From Metridium senile (taxonomy: Eukaryota; Cnidaria; Anthozoa; Actiniaria; Metridiidae), in contig OX459107.1 in assembly GCA_949775045.1 (NCBI GenBank), positions 16,072,328 to 16,136,327 on the forward strand: a stretch of DNA of 64,000 bases, in the 5' to 3' direction. The notes beneath the pieces were generated by a model that saw only the letters and a list, made by a program, of their open reading frames with translations, did not search any database and was not told the origin of the DNA. The translations under genes were made by a program, and so were the position numbers. Position 1 is the stretch's first letter. Each line of letters begins with the position of its first letter. Of this stretch, positions 51,001 through 63,000 are shown piece by piece.

Positions 51001-54000
51001 TTAGAGTGTGGATTGTAACTTTGATTGCGACAACGATTATTGAAATAGGTGTACACACTATCGAGGTTGTTCGATAAGAACCGTGAAAAGGTCTGTTTTC
51101 AGATTTCTAAATATTGGAAATGTATTTCGTTTGTTTTGCAGTCGAGTTACAAGATGATTCACAAACCTTTCAATTTCTTCATCATGGCTTCTTCATCACT
51201 ATCGTCCTCCTCCTCGTCCTCCTTCTCATCATCGTCATCATCATCATCTTTATCAGCATCCACAGTTTTCAGTTCTTTGGAACCAGTTTCTCGCTTTCTT
51301 TTCTTGGATTTTTCCTTCTCAGCTTTTTTAGGATTTGGTGCTGGATCGTCTAGCCCTGTGTCGTTGCCTTTTAATGTCAGCTCTATGCGGCCATTGGAAG
51401 GATTGATGCTGTTGGAAGAATGAAAAACAGAAATACATGACTGAATGAATGAATGAATAATAAACTGAACGAACGAAAGAATGAACGAACGAATAAACAA
51501 ACGAATGAATGAACGAACCAACGAACAAATGAATGAACGAACGAAAGAATGAACGAACTGTCAAACGAACGAACGAACAAACGAACGAACGAACAAACGA
51601 AAGAACGAACGTACGAATGAACGAACAAATGAACGAACAAATGAATGAATGAATGAATGAACGAACGAACAAATGAATGAATGAATGAACAAACGAACAA
51701 ATGACCAAGCGATTGAACAAATGAATGAACGAATGAATGAACGAATGAATGAACGAATGAACATACGAATGGATTTATGAATGAACGAACAATCGAACTA
51801 TTACATTAACATCATCATCATAATGACCATCACCACAAGCAAAAATATCTCCATTTTTCCACTCCAAGAGTGTTTCAAATAACATCAAATTGCTAAATAC
51901 TAACCTCAAGATTTTTCCAGTCACAAGTTTACCAGGAGGGAAAAGTGGTTTCCATTCTTTGACAAAGAAATGTGACAGATTCTTGATTTGTACACGGGCA
52001 ACGATTTGACGAGACAAACTAGCAAGAGAAAATATAATGTTGCGTTTTATCGCGTCATGCTAAACCAGATCACAGTTGCGTTACCCGTCCTCACTACCAA
52101 CCAACATTATCTTTGTTGTATTTTAAACAGTCATTGTACAACTACTACCTCCTTCGCAATCCCTGACTGACTATTCACACCTACACTCCACTCTACTACT
52201 TTTCATCTGCCTCCCTCTCTTCTTCTGCCTCCCTCTCTTCTTATGCTTCTTCTTCGCCTCCTCCCTCTCCTCCTCCCTCTCCTCCTCCCTCTCCTCCTTC
52301 CTCTCCTCCTTCCTCTCCTTCTCCCTCTCCTCCTCCCTCTCCTCCTTTCTCTCCTCCTTTCTCTCCTCCTCCCTCTCCTCCTTCCTCTCCTTCTCCCTCT
52401 CCTCCTTTCTCTCCTCCTTCCTCTCCTTCTCCCTCTCCTCCTTCCTCTCCTTCTCCCTCTCCTCCTCCCTCTCCTCCTTTCTCTCCTCCTCCCTCTCCTC
52501 CTTCCTCTCCTCCTTCCTCTCCTCCTCCCTCTCCTCCTTTCTCTCTTCCTTCCTCTCGTTCTCCCTCTCCTCCTTTCTCTCCTCCTCCCTCTCCTCCTTC
52601 CTCTCCTCCTTCCTCTCCTTCTCCCTCTCCTCCTTTCTCTCCTCCTTCCTCTCCTTCTCCCTCTCCTCCTTTCTCTCTTCCTTCCTCTCGTTCTCCCTCT
52701 CCTCCTTTCTCTCATGCTACCCCTTCTATTTATACCTCTCCTGTTCTTACACTATGCACAACCATCACCTCCCTCTAACCATAAGGAATCGGTTATCGTC
52801 CCTTACCTTACAAACACGCCAGCATTACCAATAGACTTGACATATCCTTTGACAAGTTCACCAACATCAAGGTCTGTGATGGTCTCGTACTCAGGATCGA
52901 TAGGTTTACTCTCCTCAACTAAACAAAACAGAAAACAGAAAAACGATTAATTGTTTTACTTTTTACTCAAGCGAATAACGGTCATCCGAAACGTCAGTAA
53001 CACTCTCTTCTATATGTATTAGTTACCATTTTAACTCCGACGATAAATTATGTCTAACTAAAACTCTTTTCTACAAGGTAAAGTTAGCAAATTTAAACCG
53101 ATTACTTATCAACAACGAAATATACAATGGGTGTATTCGTTTTGATAGAGAATTTAAAAAGACCGCAAAGCGAAACTATTCCATACCTGCTTCATCTTTA
53201 GTACTTTCTCCCTTAGTCCTAGAAATAGCATCATTCAAGAAATAAGAAACTTGTTTCATAATACTCAAGTAAGTTATCTTCAAGTAGCATAAATCTGAAC
53301 ACAGCATGTCGTGAGTGTTACACTAGCATGGGTGCTTCGAGTCCCGGCTCGGGCATGAATTATATCTGAGTTGAGTTTGTATATGATGGGTTCTTCTCTC
53401 CTATGCCACGAGAGTTTTTCTCCGGGTTATCCGGTTTTCCTCCCTCCGCAAAAATGAACATGTGAGCAGAGTTGTGTGCTAACATATTTAACGTGGAGGT
53501 AGTGAGCCTCTACTGGCTAAATAAATTGAGACGTTAAAAAAGTGATTTATTTATTTACTTACCTTGAAGGTCTCAAAGACAAATCAAGATGTCCGTCTTC
53601 TTTTGTCCCCAACACACAACATCTGTATTGAATAAGAGAAACTATATCAAAAACTATTCAGATCAATACTTACATGAAACTAACCCTAACCCTGAATGAT
53701 GATAATAATGACGGTAATGATGACGAGGAAGATAATGTTCATGATGATGATGGTGATCGGACGACAAGGGAGATGATGATGATGATGACAATGATATCGG
53801 TAAAACTGAAGGAATGATGATGGTGATGACGACGATGATGTCGCTGATCAGTGATGACGACGACAAAGATGATGACGATGTTGTTGATAATAATGATGAC
53901 AATATAATTATGATGATGATGTTGAAAATGAAGATGATGATTTTGATCATAATGTTGATGACGACGAAGATGATGATTTTGATCATAATGATGATGATGA

Positions 54001-57000
54001 CAACTAAGATGATGATTTTGATCATAATGATGATGATGACAACTAAGATGATGATTTTGATCATAATGATGATGATGACAACTAAGATGATGATTTTGAT
54101 CATAATGATGATGATGACAACTAAGATGATTTTGATCATAATGATGATGATGACAACTAAGATGATGATTTTGATCATAATGATGATGATGACAACTAAG
54201 ATGATGATTTTGATCATAATGATGATGATGACAACTAAGATGATTTTGATCATAATGATGATGATGACAACTAAGATGATGATTTTGATCATAATGATGA
54301 TGATGACAACTAAGATGATGATTTTGATCATAATGATGATGATGACAACTAAGATGATGATTTTGATCATAATGATGATGATGACAACTAAGATGATGAT
54401 TTTGATCATAATGATGATGATGACAACTAAGATGATGATTTTGATCATAATGATGATGATGACAACTAAGATGATGATTTTGATCATAATGATGATGATG
54501 ACAACTAAGATGATGATTTTGATCATAATGATGATGATGACAACTAAGATGATGATTTTGATCATAATGATGATGATGACAACTAAGATGATTTTGATCA
54601 TAATGATGATGATGACAACTAAGATGATGATTTTGATCATAATGATGATGATGACAACTAAGATGATGATTTTGATCATAATGATGATGATGACAACTAA
54701 GATGATTTTGATCATAATGATGATGATGACAACTAAGATGATGATTTTGATCATAATGATGATGATGACAACTAAGATGATGATTTTGATCATAATGATG
54801 ATGATGACAACTAAGATGATGATTTTGATCATAATGATGATGATGACAACTAAGATGATGATTTTGATCATAATGATGATGATGACAACTAAGATGATGA
54901 TTTTGATCATAATGATGATGATGACAACTAAGATGATGATTTTGATCATAATGATGATGATGACAACTAAGATGATGATTTTGATCATAATGATGATGAT
55001 GACAACTAAGATGATGATTTTGATCATGATGATGATGACAACTAAGATGATGATTTTGATCATAACGATGATGATGACAACTAAGATGATTTTGATCATA
55101 ATGATGATGATGACAACTAAGATGATGATTTTGATCATAATGATGATGATGACAACTAAGATGATGATTTTGATCATAATGATGATGATGACAACTAAGA
55201 TGATGATTTTGATCATAATGATGATGATGACAACTAAGATGATTTTGATCATAATGATGATGATGACAACTAAGATGATGATTTTGATCATAATGATGAT
55301 GATGACAACTAAGATGATGATTTTGATCATAATGATGATGATGACAACTAAGATGATGATTTTGATCATAATGATGATGATGACAACTAAGATGATGATT
55401 TTGATCATAATGATGATGATGACAACTAAGATGATTTTGATCATAATGATGATGATGACAACTAAGATGATGATTTTGATCATAATGATGATGATGACAA
55501 CTAAGATGATTTTGATCATAATGATGATGATGACAACTAAGATGATGATTTTGATCATAATGATGATGATGACAACTAAGATGATGATTTTGATCATAAT
55601 GATGATGATGACAACTAAGATGATGATTTTGATCATAATGATGATGATGACAACTAAGATGATGATTTTGATCATAATGATGATGATGACAACTAAGATG
55701 ATGATTTTGATCATAATGATGATGATGACAACTAAGATGATGATTTTGATCATAATGATGATGATGACAACTAAGATGATTTTGATCATAATGATGATGA
55801 TGACAACTAAGATGATGATTTTGATCATAATGATGATGATGACAACTAAGATGATGATTTTGATCATAATGATGATGATGACAACTAAGATGATGATTTT
55901 GATCATAATGATAATGCTGACGAAGATGATGATTTTGATCATAATGTTGATGATGACGATGAATTTGATGATAATAATGATGATGATGACAACGAAGTTG
56001 ATGATGATAATAATGACAGTGTTGATAATGTCGATAATACAGGTGAAATAGGTGAATAAGATGACATTATAATATCATTGATATCAATATACTAACTTGA
56101 CAATCTGTCTTTCTTGGATATTTTCAACAGGAGAGCCAGTATAGTGATCTAAGATATCTGTCAGTGATGCCATGCCACGTTTATTGAATGGTAACTGAAC
56201 GAACACACCACTGACAGGGTTGACTTTGATAACACGCCCTGCTACTAGCATGCCTTTGGACAGTTTCTCTTCTGGTTTGTCTGAAAATAATAAAAAGATG
56301 ATGATGATGATGATGATGGTGGTGGTTGTGATGATGGTGGCGATGATGATGATGATGACGATGATACTGATGATGATGATACTGACGATGATGATGGTGG
56401 TGATGATGATGATAATGATGATACTGACGATGGTGGTGGTGGTGATGATGATAATGATGATACTGACGATGGTGGTGGTGATGATGATGATAATGATGAT
56501 ACTGACGATGGTGGTGGTGATGATGATACTGACGATGGTGGTGGTGATGATGATGATAATGATGATACTGACGATGGTGGTGGTGATGATGATACTGACG
56601 ATGGTGATGGTGGTGGTGATGATGATACTGACGATGGTGGTGGTGATGATGATGATAATGATGATACTGACGATGGTGGTGGTGGTGATGATGATAATGA
56701 TGATACTGACGATGGTGGTGGTGATGATGATGATAATGATGATACTGACGATGGTGGTGGTGGTGATGATGATAATGATGATACTGACGATGGTGGTGGT
56801 GATGATGATACTGACGATGGTGGTGGTGATGATGATGATAATGATGATACTGACGATGGTGGTGGTGATGATGATGATAATGATGATACTGACGATGGTG
56901 ATGGTGATGATGATGATAATGATGATACTGACGATGGTGGTGGTGGTGATGATGATAATGATGATACTGACGATGGTGGTGGTGATGATGATGATAATGA

Positions 57001-60000
57001 TGATACTGACGATGGTGGTGGTGATGATGATGATAATGATGATACTGACGATGGTGATGGTGATGATGATGATAATGATGATACTGACGATGGTGGTGGT
57101 GATGATGATGATAATGATGATACTGACGATGGTGGTGGTGATGATGATGATAATGATGATACTGACGATGGTGGTGGTGATGATGATGATAATGATGATA
57201 CTGACGATGGTGGTGGTGGTGATGATGATGATACTGACGATACTGACGATGGTGATGGTGATGATGATGATAATGATGATACTGACGATGGTGGTGGTGA
57301 TGATGATGATAATGATGATACTGACGATGGTGGTGGTGGTGATGATGATAATGATGATACTGACGATGGTGGTGGTGATGATGATACTGACGATGGTGGT
57401 GGTGGTGATGATGATAATGATGATACTGACGATGGTGGTGGTGATGATGATACTGACGATGGTGGTGGTGGTGATGATGATAATGATGATACTGACGATG
57501 GTGGTGGTGGTGATGATGATAATGATGATACTGACGATGGTGGTGGTGATGATGATACTGACGATGGTGGTGGTGATGATGATAATGATGATACTGACGA
57601 TGGTGGTGGTGATGATGATACTGACGATGGTGGTGGTGATGATAATGATGATACTGACGATGGTGGTGGTGATGATGATAATGATGATACTGACGATGGT
57701 GGTGGTGATGATGATACTGACGATGGTGGTGGTGATGATAATGATGATACTGACGATGGTGGTGGTGGTGATGATGATAATGATGATACTGACGATGGTG
57801 GTGGTGGTGATGATGATGATAATGATGATACTGACGATGGTGGTGGTGGTGATGATGATGATAATGATGATACTGACGATGGTGGTGGTGGTGATGATGA
57901 TGATAATGATGATACTGACGATGGTGGTGGTGGTGATGATGATGATGATGATGATAATGATGATACTGACGATGGTGGTGGTGGTGATGATGATAGTGAT
58001 AACCATAACGCGGTTGCAACGGATGGTAATTATGATGATCATAACTATAATAATGATAGACTGCAACTATTTATTCCCTACTTTTACACGAAAGGAAACA
58101 AGTTTGATAGGATGAGGTTTTGGCCGACAAAAAAAATAGGGGACAGTCAGCACCAAATCAAAACATTTTTTTGGGATTGGTTTAAAAAACAATAGAGTCT
58201 TTCCAAACAATTGCACTAAAGCTAACCAAACAATAGCGGTACTGTATTAGGGGCCAACGAAAACGCAGCTTTCGACTGGTGCTGAGTATTACTGAGAATT
58301 AGAGAAGTGCTCCAAAACTTTACTCGAGCTCAAAGCATGTGATGATAGCTATCGTTATTCTGTCCAATGCAAGATAAATATAGGTAGGACATATTCGTTT
58401 GTCGTACGACTGTTTAAAGAAGTTTCGACTCCTACTGCTAGTCTACAGGGGGAGATACTTACAAGCTATGGATAGTTCTAGAGTATCATGTGCCGTGTCT
58501 ATCGACAGGATGTAGCAGGTGTAGCCACTGCCTGGTTTGAAATGATGTGGCAATTTCTTGAGAACCTGTATGGACACAATAGCACATGACTTATTAAAAC
58601 TTATTGAGAAATGTATAAGAACATGCAAGACCCTGTTAAATGAAATAAACACATCATTATCGTTATTGTCGTCATCACTGATCACTTTCATAACAGTCAA
58701 CTACATCATTAGCATCAACATCATCATCATCAACATCATCATATCATTATCAACAACAACATAATCATCACCATCCCATCATTATCAACATCATCATCAT
58801 ATATTTATCAATAACATAATCAACACCATCATCTCCATCAATGTCATCACCATCATCTTCATTATCTTCAATATTATAGCTATCATCATCAACATCATCA
58901 AATCTGTAACAAGAATTTGTATCGAAAGCTACTTACAATCTCAACAAAAACTAAGTGAGACAACTGCTTCAAAACAGGGACACTAGTCTTTACCGTAATG
59001 CGCGTGCTTTTTGGGCTTCAATTTGTTGTTTAAACCACTCCCCCCTCCCCCCACTACACAATGTTGGCCTGGCAGTCATCAAGGAATCATGTTAACTGAA
59101 AACCAACATTGCATGGAGGGTGAGGGGAGGATTACAGCGAAAATGTATAGATAAAGGTCAAAATAGAGAAAACCGTAAAAGTGTCTCACTGGTTTCTGCC
59201 AAGATTGTAGAATTGGTATTTCCATTACAGATTTGAGGTGATTTTTCGTTATAAGTTTCAGTTACAAGTGTTCACACAATCACAACCTGGAATCATTATC
59301 ATAACAATCATCAAGAATATCATCTTAAAATGGCTCTATCTTACGTTAACATCTGTAGAGGCATCAAGTAGAGAGACTCGACCAGTGACTTTATCAGACA
59401 CCACCATCCAAACACAATGATCCGTTGCCTGAAATGATCAAATGATTATATTAGCTATTTAGTTAAACCGCACATTCGCACCCCCAACCCCATCATGTCT
59501 ACACTCAAAGCGTCTTTAGGAGGAAAATAAAGACCCCGCGCGGTTGAGTGGATATGGCTAACAATTCTCAAAAGAGCACACTTAGGGAGCTTATATTTAT
59601 TAGTGTATGGGGGATCAGCAATATTGGGGGGGGGGGGGGGGGGGGAGGGAGCACGTTATTTTCGGAAGCTATATAGGTGCGGTTGTTATTAATTTGAAGC
59701 AGTTTTATAGGAATTTAGTAAAAAATGGAAAAAATATGTTATGATATTTTTGTCAACCAGGAAGGGGGAATTGGGTAATATTTAGAAAAAACAACAGGTG
59801 ATTTTGCCGACCCTGTATACAATTATAAAATGAAAGCTTCCTTAAATTGGAGCCTCGCTCTGTTGTGTTGTATGATCCCCACCTTAACTAAACTTTGTAC
59901 TTACTGATTTGACAAAAGCTGTGATTTTGTCTCCTATTTTGTAATCTTCTAATGTCGGTGGTTTGTATTGAGGAGTAGAAGCAGTGTTGTCTAGGTCACT

Positions 60001-63000
60001 AAAAACAGTAGAATGAAATACGCTATCAAGATAAATGACATTAGAAAAAGTAATGATTATGATAAAGATGACAATGATAACAATAACGATAATGATAATT
60101 GATGATGATGTTGATAACGATTAAAATGATATAGTGTTAATGATGATCATAATGATGATGACGATGATGTTGATGATAAAGATGACAATGATAACAATAA
60201 TGATAATGATGACAATAATAACAATAATGATAATGATGACAATGACAATTACGATAACATGACACGATAATAATTAAGATGATGATGATAATGGTGAGAA
60301 TAATGATAAAGATGATGATGATGATAATGATAATAATGATGATGATAATAACAATCTTGATTAAAGTGACTTTAGTCGTTATTTGTAGAACAAAAACTAA
60401 CGCAAGTAGGTTTGTGATCATTTTATTCTCGACGTTTCGACGCTATCTAGCGTCCTTTTCAACGAATCGAAGAACACCGCTTTTCAACCATCGGAAAACA
60501 CATGAAGTCAGCCCATGGCCTAACGGTAGTCCCCGACCTTACTAACAATTTCACCATCATTAAGAAGCGCTCGGGCAAAATGGATTGCCTCATCCACGAG
60601 ATGTTATTCATCAAAAAACTCAAACCATCACTAAACATTCAATCAGACTCCGTTAGAGCGAAGATCTTTTGTTAAAAACTATTATCATGGGACCACTATT
60701 ATTGTATAAAACTTTTTGATTTCTTGAATACTAATTTTCTCTTGAAAATGACGCTAGAATAGCGTCGAAACGTCGAGAATAAAATGATCACAAACCTACT
60801 TGCGTTAGTTTTTGTTCTACAGATAATAACAATGATGATAATAATAATGATGATAATAATGATGATAATAATGATGATAATAATCATGATAATAATAACA
60901 ATGATAATAATAATGATAATAATAATAATGATGATAATAATGATGATGATAATAATGATAATAATAACAATGATGATGATAATAATGACGATGATACTGA
61001 TAACAATGATGATAATAATGATGATAATAATGATAATAATAATAATAATGATGATAATAATGATGATGATAACAATGATGATAGTAATAATGATGATGAT
61101 GATAATGATGATGATACTGATAACAATGATGATGATGATGATAATAATGATGATAATAATGACGATGATACTGATAACAATGATGATGATAATAATAATG
61201 ATGATAATAATGACGATGATACTGATAACAATGATGATGATAATAATGATGATAATAATAATGATGATACTGATAACAATGATGATGATAATAATGATGA
61301 TAATAATAATGATGATACTGATAACAATGATGATGATAATAATGATGATAATAATAATGATGATACTGATAACAATGATAATAATAATAATGATGATAAT
61401 AATGACGATGATACTGATAACAATGATGATGATAATAATGATGATAATAATAATGATGATACTGATAACAATGATGATGATAATAATGATGATAATAATA
61501 ATGATGATACTGATAACAATGATAATAATAATAATGATGATAATAATGACGATGATACTGATAACAATGATGATGATAATAATGATGATAATAATAATGA
61601 TGATACTGATAACAATGATGATGATAATAATGATGATAATAATAATGATGATACTGATAACAATGATGATGATAATAATGATGATAATAATAATGATGAT
61701 ACTGATAACAATGATGATGATAATAATGATGATAATAATGACGATGATACTGATAATGATGATGGAGGTTAAGCTAGGTTATCAAAAAAAGAAAATGCTA
61801 TTCTTATCAGCAATACAGTTGTTAGTAAAGATAATGATATCAGATTCTGTTTGGTGATCTACCTTTGTTTCAAGGACAATTCTGCTACTGCTCTGTTGAA
61901 ATTCTTATGCGTAATAGGGAGAAAGCTGTTCAACACAGAATGATAGATGTATTACTCATTTGTTGCTAAATTGATATCACAGTTTAAACACTGGATTAAG
62001 ACATAATCAAATAAAAATGGTACAATATTCTTCATGTGTATTACATGTTTTTTCATAGCGTATTTTTCATGATAAATTTTCTTAGGAATATTTCATATTT
62101 GTTTTATCATCTACCAATGCAACAAGATGTCTGTCGATGATGCCATGTCACAGTATTTCACAGCGTTTTCATAGGGTATTCATACAGGTTTCATAAGGGG
62201 TTTCATATTAGGTTTCATCATCTGCCATTGCAAGAACTTGTTATGGTCATATAACACAAACACATACTTTAACCAAAATATGCTATGAATAATAAGAGAA
62301 GAAATGCCGAAATCCTTTGCAGGTTTCAGAGTTTGCACAGTAGTTTTGATTGCGACAGTGATTTTTATGAACACTTCTTGTTATCTTAAAGAAGAAATGC
62401 TGACATCCTTTGCAGGTTTCAGAGTTTGGACAGTGATTTTTATATACACTTTGTGATATCTTACTTGTGAGTCTTGAAGTCTCTAAAACCCAGTACTTTC
62501 ACTTGGATCTTGTCTCCTTGGTGATACGTTTTGAAGGGTGATTGACCCTGCACACAAACAATAACAGACATATCATCGTAAATAGGAAAAAAACTTTACA
62601 ATATATATGAAAGCATTTGAAGAGTTTCATATGTGCTCAATCTACTCAGTTATTTGAGGAACCACTACTCAGTCGTTTTTTGCATTGAGTAACTGTGGAT
62701 GCATTGATTTACTCTGATCTGTCATCCGAGTAACCACTACTCAGTCGTTTTTGCAGGGAGTAACTGTGGATGCATCGATTTACTCAGTTATTTGAGTAAC
62801 CATTACTCAGTCGTTTTTGCAGTGAGTAACACTGTGGATGCATCGATTTACTCAGTTATTTAAGTAACCACTACTCAGTCGTTTTTACATTGAGTAACTT
62901 TGGAGGCATCGATTTACTCTGTCATTTGAGAAACCACTACTCAGTCCTTTTTGCTGTGAGTAACTGTGGATACATCAGTCCTTTTTGCAGTGAATAACAT

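Noticed and set aside
53663..56051. Open frames of about 750 codons on both strands
   Set aside because: They are translations of the 36/39-bp minisatellite, low-complexity strings of I, V, K, M and T, inside a PDCD11 intron.
56084..58115. Open frames of over 600 codons, including His-rich strings
   Set aside because: Produced by the GGT/GAT minisatellite. Only the last about 61 codons of one minus frame, 56280-56097, are a real PDCD11 exon.
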